A stretch of DNA of 64,000 nt from NCBI GenBank assembly GCA_946405145.1, contig CAMJGE010000002.1, positions 159,077-223,076 on the forward strand, in the 5' to 3' direction. The notes under the pieces are model-generated. The model had not been told where the DNA came from. It made no database searches and saw nothing but the letters and a program-made list of their open reading frames with translations. Origin of the DNA: an uncultured Prevotella sp. (GTDB lineage: Bacteria; Bacteroidota; Bacteroidia; Bacteroidales; Bacteroidaceae). Position 1 is the stretch's first letter; the number at the start of each line of letters is the position of its first letter. Below are positions 49,966 to 58,382 of the stretch, one piece after another. Both the position numbers and the translations under genes were made by a program.

Positions 49966-50511
49966 TTATTCCTCAGTCTTGGCGACATTGCGCTGCATCA
50001 TCAAACTGATGGGTACACCCAGGATAAATCCCAGTGTGATATTCACCGTCAGCATGTCGAGCGCATAGTCGATAGGGCGTACCTTTGCCAACTGGCTCAG
50101 ACTCTCATTCATCATCTCTGTCATGCCATACTGCTGCATAGCCTGGCGCGCCTCGTCAGAGGTGAGCACCTTTGACATCTGACTCATCAGGAATCCATGA
50201 TCCATGAATGTCAGATAGACATATATGGCAACAGCGAAAAGCACACCTGCATAGAAAAACATAAAGACGGTATAGGCATAGCCCCGGCGGAACGAGATGA
50301 GCCCCTCGCGAGCATAATCACGGAATTTGCGCAGTCTGCCACCCACGAAAAAGGGGGTGTAGAATATCAACATCGCAGCTGCCAGACCAATCAGCTGATT
50401 AGTCATTCCAATAATATATAAGGTGGATGTGAACACCCAAAGAAGGGCGAGCAAAGCACCATCCTGACGGGCAAAAGCCTTTAATTGTACATATTCGTGT
50501 GGCGTAATCAT
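49966..50511 (-). CDS. DUF4199 membrane protein
   Basis: A 181-residue protein with four membrane helices (ALLALLWVFTSTLYIIGM; IGLAAAMLIFYTPFFVGG; YTVFMFFYAGVLFAVAIYVYL; MLTVNITLGFILGVPISLMMQ) and an extramembrane loop between helices 3 and 4. The pattern with FRRGYAYTVFM matches DUF4199, a Bacteroidetes family often beside GT2 genes, as here. Function unknown. ATG at 50511; a TTG at 50532 is less likely. Confidence 0.88.
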   Translation of the reverse strand: MITPHEYVQLKAFARQDGALLALLWVFTSTLYIIGMTNQLIGLAAAMLIFYTPFFVGGRLRKFRDYAREGLISFRRGYAYTVFMFFYAGVLFAVAIYVYLTFMDHGFLMSQMSKVLTSDEARQAMQQYGMTEMMNESLSQLAKVRPIDYALDMLTVNITLGFILGVPISLMMQRNVAKTEE

Positions 50512-50536
50512 TTTAACAGTCTTATATTTCAAGGTG

Positions 50537-50544
50537 CAAAATTA
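50537..50544 (-). promoter_or_regulatory. -7 element for the DUF4199-GT2 operon
   Basis: TAATTTTG on the minus strand, about 25 bases before the ATG at 50511, fits TAnnTTTG. No strong -33 element is visible. Confidence 0.5.
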
Positions 50545-50640
50545 CGCATTTTCCCGCATATAACGAGTGGTTTGGCTCAAAAAATAGTTAAAAACAGAAA
50601 AATTCTTATTTCTTAATTCTTAATTCTTAATTTATTGTAG

Positions 50641-50648
50641 TACCTTTG
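50641..50648 (+). promoter_or_regulatory. -7 element upstream of the SRP RNA / tRNA-Thr
   Basis: TACCTTTG is a consensus -7 element. It lies 104 bases before the SRP RNA 5' end, further than expected for a direct start. The intervening hairpin element may have been inserted between promoter and RNA. Confidence 0.55.
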
Positions 50649-50750
50649 CACGCGGTTTTAGAAAAACCACGTTCGAAATCAGGCTGCGCCTCAGCATAGA
50701 GCGAGCTCTCTGCATTCGGCGTGCACTGATTTTGCAGCGGTTTTAGAAAA
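50645..50750 (+). repeat. Hairpin element bracketed by ~20-bp direct repeats
   Basis: A 21-base sequence at 50645-50665 recurs at 50731-50750 with one base missing (core GCGGTTTTAGAAAA). Between the copies, AAATCAG (50676-50682) pairs with CTGATTT (50726-50732), and the interior is largely self-complementary (GCATAGAG/CTCTCTGC around a CGAG tip). The second copy abuts the SRP RNA 5' end. The arrangement looks like insertion of a small palindromic element with duplication of its target. Confidence 0.6.
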
Positions 50751-50751
50751 T

Positions 50752-50849
50752 GGGCGAGTCCTGTACGGCCAGCTCCCTCGGAATCCCCCAGGGTGGGAAC
50801 GCAGCAAGGGTACTTGGTTGTAGCGGCGCGATACAGTAAGCTCGCTCAC
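50752..50849 (+). ncRNA. ffs: Signal recognition particle RNA (4.5S)
   Basis: GGGCGAG (50752-50758) pairs with CTCGCTC (50841-50847) to close a long hairpin of about 96 bases. The conserved apical SRP domain GGGTGGGAACGCAGCAAGGG, with the GGAA tetraloop and the AGCA asymmetric loop, is present. It binds Ffh to target membrane proteins. It is followed two bases later by tRNA-Thr on the same strand, which is probably co-transcribed. Confidence 0.92.
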
Positions 50850-50851
50850 CC

Positions 50852-50925
50852 GCCTCTTTAGCTCAGTTGGCCAGAGCACGTGATTTGTAATCTCGGGGTC
50901 GTTGGTTCGAATCCGACAAGAGGCT
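50852..50925 (+). tRNA. tRNA-Thr (anticodon TGT)
   Basis: A 74-base cloverleaf. Acceptor GCCTCTT pairs with AAGAGGC, D-arm GCTC/GAGC, anticodon loop TTTGTAA reads ACA codons, T-arm GTTGGTTCGAATCCGAC. The anticodon stem has one T-T mismatch (CGTGA/TCTCG). CCA is not encoded. It lies directly after the SRP RNA. Confidence 0.96.
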
Positions 50926-50942
50926 CTCCCTTAGGGTTCAGT

Positions 50943-50970
50943 AAAAGGATAGGCAATCGCCTATCCTTTT
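50943..50970 (+). terminator. Bidirectional terminator after tRNA-Thr
   Basis: AAAAGGATAGGC (50943-50954) pairs perfectly with GCCTATCCTTTT (50959-50970), giving T-runs on both strands. It ends the SRP RNA/tRNA transcript and the convergent aldose-epimerase gene, whose TAG lies in the right arm. Confidence 0.88.
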
Positions 50971-51836
50971 ATTGTTATCTCATACTTCGACATGAAGGAG
51001 GCACCAGGCTGAAGGTGATTCATTAGGGGCTTGTCCTTAAACTCCCCCTTGAACCCACGAGGATCGCCTATTCCATACCAAGGCTCAATGCAGACGAAGG
51101 GTGCCTGTTTATCGTATGGGCTCCAGAATGCGATGACAGGGGTACGGAAATCGACAGTGACTTCTGCCTCACCTGCCTTATTCAGCAATTCGGCACGATG
51201 CAGCTGACACTTATGGATCTTGATGGAGTCATTGCGCCAGGTGTTGTTGGAGAACTCCATCAATCCATCTTCTGCTTCCACAAAAGGCACCTCGTCCATA
51301 TCATGCGAGCCGTCGAGGTAACTGTGCAAGGCATCCATGGGTTCCGCATTGTCAAGACGAATACGACCATATTGGTTTTCACCAGCCTTCATATCAGGGA
51401 TGTTAAAAGCAGGATGACCACCTATCTGGAAATGGATCTCCCGAATGTCTGTATTATGCACGTGCCAGATGACACCTATCTTATTATTATCAAGCACATA
51501 GCTCACACTCAGGGTGAAGTCGTAAGGATAGACTTTTTTCGTCTCTTCTGAGGACTCAAGGGCGAAAGTCACTTTTCTATCGCTATGGGCAATCAACTGA
51601 AACTCTGCATCGCGGGCAAAGCCATGACGAGGCAGATGATACGCCTTGCCCTCAACAAAATAAGTCTCATCGTTCACACTGCAGACAATAGGAAAGAGTA
51701 TGGGAGAGCGACGCCCCCAGTATTGGGGATCTGCCTGCCACAGATATTCCTTACCATGAGCATCCTTGATGCTCTGGAGCTCGGCTCCTTTCTCCGACAC
51801 AACAACGGAGAGCTGTTCGTTCTTTAGTTCTACCAT
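50961..51836 (-). CDS. Aldose 1-epimerase family protein
   Basis: A 291-residue beta-sandwich protein of the GalM/LacX type. It has ELQSIKDAHGKEYLWQADPQYWGRRSPILFPIVCS, LPRHGFARDAEF with the catalytic His, IGGHPAFNIP with the second His, and FVCIEPWYG with the general-base Glu. It interconverts alpha and beta anomers of aldoses. A terminator separates it from the upstream glucan PUL, so a link with glucose released there is only suggested by position. Confidence 0.92.
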   Translation of the reverse strand: MVELKNEQLSVVVSEKGAELQSIKDAHGKEYLWQADPQYWGRRSPILFPIVCSVNDETYFVEGKAYHLPRHGFARDAEFQLIAHSDRKVTFALESSEETKKVYPYDFTLSVSYVLDNNKIGVIWHVHNTDIREIHFQIGGHPAFNIPDMKAGENQYGRIRLDNAEPMDALHSYLDGSHDMDEVPFVEAEDGLMEFSNNTWRNDSIKIHKCQLHRAELLNKAGEAEVTVDFRTPVIAFWSPYDKQAPFVCIEPWYGIGDPRGFKGEFKDKPLMNHLQPGASFMSKYEITIKG

Positions 51837-51931
51837 ATTATTTTGTTTTTAGGTTCAAATAGTACGCATCGGCAAAAGTAGCCATTTTGCCCGAAACCGC
51901 CAAACTTTTCAGTACATTTTTCAATAGTAAC

Positions 51932-51968
51932 AAAAAGAACCCCCGATACACATCACGTGCTTCGGGGG
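51932..51968 (-). terminator. Terminator of the beta-glucan PUL operon
   Basis: CCCCCGA (51940-51946) pairs with TCGGGGG (51962-51968) with some pairing in the loop. On the minus strand the hairpin is followed by TTCTTTTTG. It lies 30 bp past the GH3 stop. Confidence 0.78.
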
Positions 51969-51998
51969 CTTTTGTTAAACTTGCAGAACGTATGAACT

Positions 51999-54245
51999 TC
52001 AAAGATTGTTACTCTGCACAGTTTTTGAACTAAGTATGAATCGAATTCTATTTTTGGTTGGAGCCGAAGAGTTGTTGACGATAGCCACAAACTCACCAGG
52101 CTCTGCAATCCATTTACCTGTTTGCTCGTCATAGAAGCTAAGAGCTGAGCGATCGATGGTGAAATCGACCTGCTGCGTCTCACCTGGAGCCAGAGTGACC
52201 TTCTTGAAGCCTTTCAGTTCCTTGACGGGGCGTGGCTGAGACGACTTTGAATCACTGATATAAAGCTGTAAGACCTCTGCGCCAGCTATAGAGCCTGTAT
52301 TCTTGACATCAACGGAAATCGTCAGTTTGCCATCAGCAGTCATCTCGCGCTTGTCTGCACGAAGGTTACTTACCTCGAAAGTGGTATAACTCAGTCCATA
52401 GCCAAAGGGGAAGAGAGGTTTGATGTTCTGCTTGTCAGTCCAACGATAACCTACGAAGATATCCTCCTTGTAAGTCTCGTCGATAATCTGATGACCTTCA
52501 CGCCATGTACCAGGATAACTACCTGTGGCGTGAGCACCACAATCCTCAAGACGTGCATACCAGGTGAAAGGCAGTTTGCCGGAAGGATTCACATCGCCGG
52601 CAAGTACACTGGCTAATGCCTCTCCAGCCTCAGAGCCTACAAACCAGCCCTGCACAATGGCAGGCACCTTTTCTGCCCAAGGCATGGCGACTGCATTTCC
52701 TGAGATGTTGACATAGACCAGATTGGGATTAGCCTTGACAAGTGCCTCAATCAACTGATCTTGTCCATAGGGTAAGCCATAGGCTTTACGATCATGACCC
52801 TCACAGTCTTGATAATCGCTTTTGTTCAGACCACCTATAAAGATGACAACATCAGCTTTCTTTGCCTTGGCGACAGCCTCTGCCGTCAGCTCTTCAGCAC
52901 TACGCAGGTCGTACAAGCTACGTCCAATGGTAACGCCATTATAACTCTGAATCGTGTCGCCCACATAACCTCGTGCGTAATCCACCTCAGCATCAGCGAA
53001 ACGAGCCTTGATGCCATCGAGTGGCAGGATTTCCTTCTGCACCTTCAGCGAAGAGGAACCTCCACCAACAGTCATCATCTTGATGGCATTCTCGCCTACT
53101 ACCAGAATACGCTTGGCATTCTTGACAGGAAGCACCTGACGGTTGTTCTTCAGCAGTACGATACCTTCCTGCGCAATCTTCAAAGCTGCCTCGTAATGAG
53201 ACTCTGAGCAAAGGAAGCCGAAGGGGCGCTGGCGGTTCATCGTGGTGCGATAGAACAGACGCAGCACGCGACGTACCTTCTCATCCAGTTCCTTAGTGGA
53301 ATACTTGCCTTCCTGAATCAACTTCTTATAGGCCAAAGCCAGATAGTAATTATCGTATGCATTGGTAGCACCCATAGTGAGGCCGTCAGTCCAAGAGCCG
53401 AATTCCAGATCGAGTCCGTTGGTAATGGCTTCTTCAGTGTTGTGGCAACCTCCCCAATCAGAGATCACTACCCCATCGAAGCCCCAGTCTTGCTTCAGAA
53501 TCTTGTTGAGCAAAGTTTTATTATGACAATTGTGTTGGTTCTGATAGAGATTATAAGAGCCCATGATGGCCCAAGCACCAGCCTCCTGGACAGCTGCCTT
53601 GAAAGCTGGAAGATATATTTCATGCAGCGCACGATCACTGACAATGACGTTCACCTGATGACGATATTCCTCGTCATTGTTCAGGGCATAGTGTTTTACA
53701 CAGGCTGCTATACCCTTCGACTGAAGGCCCTGGATGTAAGGCACCACCATTCTGGAGGCTAACCAAGGATCCTCGCCCATGTATTCAAAATTACGTCCAT
53801 TGAGAGGTGTGCGATTGATGTTCACACCAGGACCCAGCATCACCTGCTTGCCACGATAGAGTGCCTCTTCAGCCAAGCTCTCACCATAGAGTTTTGAGAG
53901 ACAGGGATTCCAAGTAGCAGTCAGACAGGTCAGCGCAGGGAATGCGACACAGGAGTCATTGGTCTGACCAGCCTGCACCCACTCATCCCACAGCACATCC
54001 GGACGCACGCCGTGAGGACCGTCGTCGGTCCAGAGGTCAGGGAATCCCAGTCGTTTGACACCAGGACTGGAAAATTTCGACTGTGCATGAATGACTGCAA
54101 TCTTCTCGTCCAGCGTCATTCGTGCCAAAGCATCATCGATGCGCTGTTCTACAGGCTTCGACTCATCGAGATAGACAGGCAGTGACTGTGCCTGCGACCC
54201 GACTGAGGCTCCGAGTAAAACTAATGTTAATATATAATTCTTCAT
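51999..54245 (-). CDS. GH3 beta-glucosidase (BglX-like)
   Basis: A 748-residue exported enzyme. The signal peptide ends at GSQAQS. The GH3 N-domain has DGPHGVRPDVLW, KHYALNNDEEYRHQVNVIVSDRALHEIYLPAFKAAV, and the nucleophile Asp in GFDGVVISDWGG. The C-domain (ILVVGENAIKMMTVGGGSSSL) and a fibronectin-III-like domain (SVDVKNTGSIAGAEVLQLYISD) follow. It releases glucose from beta-linked gluco-oligosaccharides in the periplasm. Last PUL gene; 12 bp after GH16. Confidence 0.95.
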   Translation of the reverse strand: MKNYILTLVLLGASVGSQAQSLPVYLDESKPVEQRIDDALARMTLDEKIAVIHAQSKFSSPGVKRLGFPDLWTDDGPHGVRPDVLWDEWVQAGQTNDSCVAFPALTCLTATWNPCLSKLYGESLAEEALYRGKQVMLGPGVNINRTPLNGRNFEYMGEDPWLASRMVVPYIQGLQSKGIAACVKHYALNNDEEYRHQVNVIVSDRALHEIYLPAFKAAVQEAGAWAIMGSYNLYQNQHNCHNKTLLNKILKQDWGFDGVVISDWGGCHNTEEAITNGLDLEFGSWTDGLTMGATNAYDNYYLALAYKKLIQEGKYSTKELDEKVRRVLRLFYRTTMNRQRPFGFLCSESHYEAALKIAQEGIVLLKNNRQVLPVKNAKRILVVGENAIKMMTVGGGSSSLKVQKEILPLDGIKARFADAEVDYARGYVGDTIQSYNGVTIGRSLYDLRSAEELTAEAVAKAKKADVVIFIGGLNKSDYQDCEGHDRKAYGLPYGQDQLIEALVKANPNLVYVNISGNAVAMPWAEKVPAIVQGWFVGSEAGEALASVLAGDVNPSGKLPFTWYARLEDCGAHATGSYPGTWREGHQIIDETYKEDIFVGYRWTDKQNIKPLFPFGYGLSYTTFEVSNLRADKREMTADGKLTISVDVKNTGSIAGAEVLQLYISDSKSSQPRPVKELKGFKKVTLAPGETQQVDFTIDRSALSFYDEQTGKWIAEPGEFVAIVNNSSAPTKNRIRFILSSKTVQSNNL

Positions 54246-54257
54246 TCTGTTATCGTA

Positions 54258-55244
54258 TTATTTCGCATTTGCGTAGTATTTCTGTCCATTCTGAATATAA
54301 ATCCCTTTAATGGGACGTTCTATGCGGCGTCCTTGTAAGTCATAAATATAACCATCCATAACGGGAGTGGATTTTGCGACAGGACGGATACCTGTGTCTG
54401 GGTTTTCAGCACCACTTTGATAGACACGTACATAATCTACCAGCATTTCTACTGGCAACTGACTGTCATCAACACCTTGTGAACCACCCCAGTCACCACC
54501 CCAGGCGAGATTCAGGATGACATAGAAGGGATCATCATAAGGCCAGTCGTCACGACCTAGACCGCGATTGGCATATTCCAACTGTTTCTTACCATCGACA
54601 AAGGTCGTAATCTTCTGCCCAGTCCACTCTATACCATAAATATGATACTCATCCTCAGCTCCAGGGCATAGCATCTCATGCGTCACCTGCGTACCATTGC
54701 TATGTACATGAGCATTGGCATGAAGACTTGACGAGACGTAATTGGGGTGGTAACCAACCTCCTCCATGATATCGATCTCACCATCCTTAGGCCAGCCTGT
54801 GAAATGTACAGGCATCATCCAGAAGGCAGGCCAGGTACCCTTACCCTTCGGCAGTTTGATACGAGCCTCGATATACCCATACTTCCAGCCCTTCTTCACA
54901 TGTGCGTACACACGCCCAGAATAGATTTTGCCATTCTCTTTCAGACAGCGGATAATAAGGTGATCGTTTTTCACTTCAGTTACAAGTGCTCCTTGTGGCG
55001 TCTGGTGATTCACATAATTCTGCAATTCATGATTCACCCAACCAGCGTTCTGTACTTCGTGAGTCCAGTCGATAGTGTTCAACTCAGGTCCCCCATCGAA
55101 CTCATCACTCCAGTCCAGATGATATCCCTTTGGCACAAAACCCGATGTTTCATGCGTTGTATTGAGGTCTGCTTTTATCTGCGACATGACAGGAATGGCA
55201 ATAAGGGAAGAGAGCCATGCAACAGCAAGGTACTTAATTGTCAT
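54258..55244 (-). CDS. GH16 endo-beta-glucanase (laminarinase/lichenase type)
   Basis: A 328-residue exported enzyme. The signal peptide is near LIAIPVMSQ. The GH16 catalytic domain is about 40-275: WSDEFDGGPELNTIDW, YGYIEARIKLPKGKGTWPAFWMMP, GEIDIMEEVGYHPN with the two catalytic Glu and Asp, and HIYGIEWTGQKITTFVDG. The 'EIDIMEEVG' form, with the extra residue, is typical of beta-1,3- or mixed-linkage glucanases. The tail YDLQGRRIERPIKGIYIQNGQKYYANAK resembles the C-terminal sorting-like tails of Prevotella secreted proteins. Confidence 0.93.
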   Translation of the reverse strand: MTIKYLAVAWLSSLIAIPVMSQIKADLNTTHETSGFVPKGYHLDWSDEFDGGPELNTIDWTHEVQNAGWVNHELQNYVNHQTPQGALVTEVKNDHLIIRCLKENGKIYSGRVYAHVKKGWKYGYIEARIKLPKGKGTWPAFWMMPVHFTGWPKDGEIDIMEEVGYHPNYVSSSLHANAHVHSNGTQVTHEMLCPGAEDEYHIYGIEWTGQKITTFVDGKKQLEYANRGLGRDDWPYDDPFYVILNLAWGGDWGGSQGVDDSQLPVEMLVDYVRVYQSGAENPDTGIRPVAKSTPVMDGYIYDLQGRRIERPIKGIYIQNGQKYYANAK

Positions 55245-55322
55245 ATCAGAAATGTACTTAATTCCAGTTCTACATATAATGATGAAAGGTCACTCCCTTT
55301 CGAAAGTGACCTTTCATTGGGA

Positions 55323-56777
55323 TTATTCTCCAAAGTAGAAATCATCGAAGAAGAAGGTACCAGGAGCGTCGTGTCCTTCGCCACCAAACTGGATGACTAC
55401 CTTGTCGAAGTCCTGACGATCTGCAAAGGCACTGAAGTCAAACTCGAGTTCTATCCATTTGTCGGTCTCCAGATTGCCCTTGATCACCTCTGCCTGTGTG
55501 GTGTAAGCATTGCCACCCAGATCATTGTTCTGGAGCTTGATTGACAACTGCTTCTGAAGGGTTGCCACAGCCCAGTCCTCATGGCCTGCCTCTGTGGTGA
55601 AGTCGTTATAAGAAGGAATATAAACCTTTATACGTACTTTGCTACCCTTCGTGAGGTCGAACTTTGTATGCTCTGCAGGTTCTACAAATGAAACGTTAGA
55701 GTACTTCTCGCCTGCTTTCTTCTGGTACAGGAATACCTTATCAGACTCGTTGATGGGAACCGGAGCGGGGTTAGCCCATGCACCTGACTTGTCAGAAAGA
55801 GCCTCGTTAGCTAATGGGATAGACAGTTCGTCACCTTCAAAATCCTCTTCATATTTAGGAGCCTTCATCGTAATCTGAATCTCAGGCTTCACATTCTTTT
55901 CCTTCGGAACAAAGCGATACCACCATGCATTACCTGGTTCAACAGAACTCTTGCAGTAAACCCAAAGCTCATCCTCTGTCAACTTCTCGATATAGTAAGT
56001 AGATGTACCAGCATAGTGACCAAGGAAAGCATCACCACTCAAGGTGAGGGTTTTTGCAGACTCGTCGAGAGAGAAGGTCAGACCATCTGCAGGAGTGTAA
56101 GGACAATCGTAATCGCCTACAATAGGATTCTCAGTACCTCCCTTGCCAAGGGCATTCTTACCATTCTCATTGGTATAGATAAAGCCTTTATTCTTCCATA
56201 CAAGCTGAGTACCACCAAGAACGAAGGTGAACTCCTGCTCGTAGAGCGAACAACCATCTTTGCCTTCAGCGGGGCAGCCCCACCACCAGCCAGAAGAACG
56301 AGGATAAGCATTAACATCGTCCACACCAAAGTGGTTATCGTGATACTGATCAAATACCCATGTCTTGCCTTCGACTGCAGAAGCACCACCTGTCAAGGCG
56401 TTAAACCAAGGTGAATCGAGCAGTGTAGCATCATCTTCAGCGATAGTGATATTCTGTGTGAGAGTAGCAGAACCACCAGAGGTAAACAGTGTCATCGTCA
56501 CTGCATAGGTTCCTGCATAAGGATACTCACCCTGAACAGTGGTACCTTCAGCCGACTTTCCATTACCCAGATCCCAGAGAGCAACACCTGGAACAGAAGA
56601 TGTGTTCTTGAAATCAATCACATTAGCTTTAGCTGCAGTCGGGGTGGAAGTAAAGGCCAACTGGCTTGTCTGAGGCTCTGCACCCAGACTATGGTCATCG
56701 CTCTCCTGGGGGCTGCAGGAATTGAATCCTACAAGCGCCAGGCAAGCTATCATTGTACTATATAAAATCTTTTTCAT
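55323..56777 (-). CDS. PUL surface glycan-binding lipoprotein with PKD domain
   Basis: A 484-residue protein with a lipoprotein signal (LVGFNSCSPQ, Cys21). An N-terminal PKD-type domain (VPGVALWDLGNGKSAEGTTVQGEYPYAGTYAVTMTL) precedes a middle region with WVFDQYHDNHFGV, and a C-terminal carbohydrate-binding-like beta domain ending in FDKVVIQFGGEGHDAPGTFFFDDFYF. Position after SusD identifies it as the SusE/F-equivalent surface glycan-binding protein. No catalytic residues seen. Ligand inferred from GH16/GH3 to be beta-glucan. Confidence 0.85.
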   Translation of the reverse strand: MKKILYSTMIACLALVGFNSCSPQESDDHSLGAEPQTSQLAFTSTPTAAKANVIDFKNTSSVPGVALWDLGNGKSAEGTTVQGEYPYAGTYAVTMTLFTSGGSATLTQNITIAEDDATLLDSPWFNALTGGASAVEGKTWVFDQYHDNHFGVDDVNAYPRSSGWWWGCPAEGKDGCSLYEQEFTFVLGGTQLVWKNKGFIYTNENGKNALGKGGTENPIVGDYDCPYTPADGLTFSLDESAKTLTLSGDAFLGHYAGTSTYYIEKLTEDELWVYCKSSVEPGNAWWYRFVPKEKNVKPEIQITMKAPKYEEDFEGDELSIPLANEALSDKSGAWANPAPVPINESDKVFLYQKKAGEKYSNVSFVEPAEHTKFDLTKGSKVRIKVYIPSYNDFTTEAGHEDWAVATLQKQLSIKLQNNDLGGNAYTTQAEVIKGNLETDKWIELEFDFSAFADRQDFDKVVIQFGGEGHDAPGTFFFDDFYFGE

Positions 56778-56812
56778 AATGATTCAAACTCTTAATTATT
56801 GTCTTTAATTTA

Positions 56813-58360
56813 TTATTTGTAACCAGGATTCTGCTTCAGGGCATACTCCGTACCTGCAGTTCTGTCGATCTCTGACTGTGGGATAGGCAGATACTTGTTA
56901 AAATCATTCCAAGTACGTACAGAATTGTGCGTAGCATCATTCTCTGTCAACACTTTAGCTGCATCGCCCCAGCGTACGAGATCGTAGTAACGGTGACCCT
57001 CGCCAACGAACTCATAGTGATACTCATCCTTAATCTCCTGAGCCGTGGGGTTGGCAATGTCATGATTGTTGTCACCAAAGGCACGACGACGAACCTGATT
57101 GAAGCATTCCTTTGCAGAAACGCCCTGCTGTTCTGCTACACCTTCCATCAGCACAAGTTCTGCATAGTTGAGCAGCGTCTCTGCATAGCGGAAGATACGG
57201 AGATTGTTACAATAGTTAAGATCCAGATCGCCAGAAGACTTACGATAACCGTTGCGGGCTGTATATTTCTTGAAGAAATAACCTGTATCCTGGAAACGAG
57301 GTCCATAAGCACCTACCGTACGATAGTCGATAACAGAAGCATCACGGCGTGTATCACCATCAGCATACATCTCATAAGTAGAGGTACGTGCTGGACAGAA
57401 TCCCCAACCGCCATTATAGGTACCTGTAGCGTCTTTCAGGTCATTGGGAGAGATGAAAGCAGGAAGGTTTGTACCATAACCCTGCCAACCGCTTGACCAA
57501 GTCTTACCTTCACCCATCTGATTGCTCTCGAAGATGGACTCACGGCAGAACTCACCATCATTATCCCAGATTGATTCAAAATCGCTCATAAGTGCATACT
57601 CACCACTATTGATAATTGTAGCGAGATCGTTAGCCACTTCCTGATATTTGGAAGAATCTTTCTGATACATCACAGTACGAGCCTTCAGCATCAGAGCTGC
57701 AGCACGGTTCACACGACCTGCATCTGCACCATTGTTATTATACATAGGGAGTACACCATCCTCGCAGGCAACATTCACGTCGCTGATAATCTGTGCATAA
57801 ACCTCATCGGGTGAGAGCTGACGAGCCATATAATTGGTGGCGGGTGTCAGTGGCTCCGTGAAGAAAGGAATGCTTCCAAAATACTTCCAAAGCATATACA
57901 CATAGTAGGCACGCAGGAAGTGAGCCTCTGCATTATACTGGCGCACCTTATCGGTCTTATTCTCAATATTGGCACATGCATTAATCACACTGTTAGCACG
58001 GGCAAATCCTGAAGTATAGATGTTCCATGAACCAGGCAGCGTGTGAAGGGCATCAGCCTGGAAGAGTGAGATATTGTAAAGCTGCAACTGGTCACCAGCA
58101 TCGCCACCGCCCTTATAGCAGTCGTCTGACTGTACATCAGCTATAACAGGAATGGCCTCATAATTATTGTTGGCATAAGAGTCGAACAACAGGATCTGAT
58201 AGGTTGCTGCCAATCCTGAGTTAATAGATGACTCGGTGGCTGTACCACCATCGGCAAGCTGTTCAGTGGGAAGTGACTCCAAGAAGCTGTCACCGCATGA
58301 TGCCAGCGTCATACCAGAAGCCAGCACAGCTGCCATCATAAATATTTTATTGATTTTCAT
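56813..58360 (-). CDS. SusD/RagB-family nutrient-binding lipoprotein
   Basis: A 515-residue outer-membrane lipoprotein (signal ending LASCGDSFLE, Cys about 22). Typical SusD features: DSFLESLPTEQ, AEAHFLRAYYVYMLWKYFGSIPFFTEPL, LNYAELVLMEGVAEQQGVSAKECFNQVRRRAFG, YEFVGEGHRYYDLVRWG, YLPIPQSEIDRTAG. It lids the SusC barrel and captures glycan. ATG at 58360; a longer frame to 58402 lacks a signal-peptide start. Confidence 0.95.
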   Translation of the reverse strand: MKINKIFMMAAVLASGMTLASCGDSFLESLPTEQLADGGTATESSINSGLAATYQILLFDSYANNNYEAIPVIADVQSDDCYKGGGDAGDQLQLYNISLFQADALHTLPGSWNIYTSGFARANSVINACANIENKTDKVRQYNAEAHFLRAYYVYMLWKYFGSIPFFTEPLTPATNYMARQLSPDEVYAQIISDVNVACEDGVLPMYNNNGADAGRVNRAAALMLKARTVMYQKDSSKYQEVANDLATIINSGEYALMSDFESIWDNDGEFCRESIFESNQMGEGKTWSSGWQGYGTNLPAFISPNDLKDATGTYNGGWGFCPARTSTYEMYADGDTRRDASVIDYRTVGAYGPRFQDTGYFFKKYTARNGYRKSSGDLDLNYCNNLRIFRYAETLLNYAELVLMEGVAEQQGVSAKECFNQVRRRAFGDNNHDIANPTAQEIKDEYHYEFVGEGHRYYDLVRWGDAAKVLTENDATHNSVRTWNDFNKYLPIPQSEIDRTAGTEYALKQNPGYK

Positions 58361-58382
58361 ATCGTTGTTTCTTTTTAATTGA

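Noticed and set aside
50691..50879. Minus-strand frame across the SRP RNA
   Set aside because: Overlaps a clear SRP RNA and the start of tRNA-Thr, so it is not coding.
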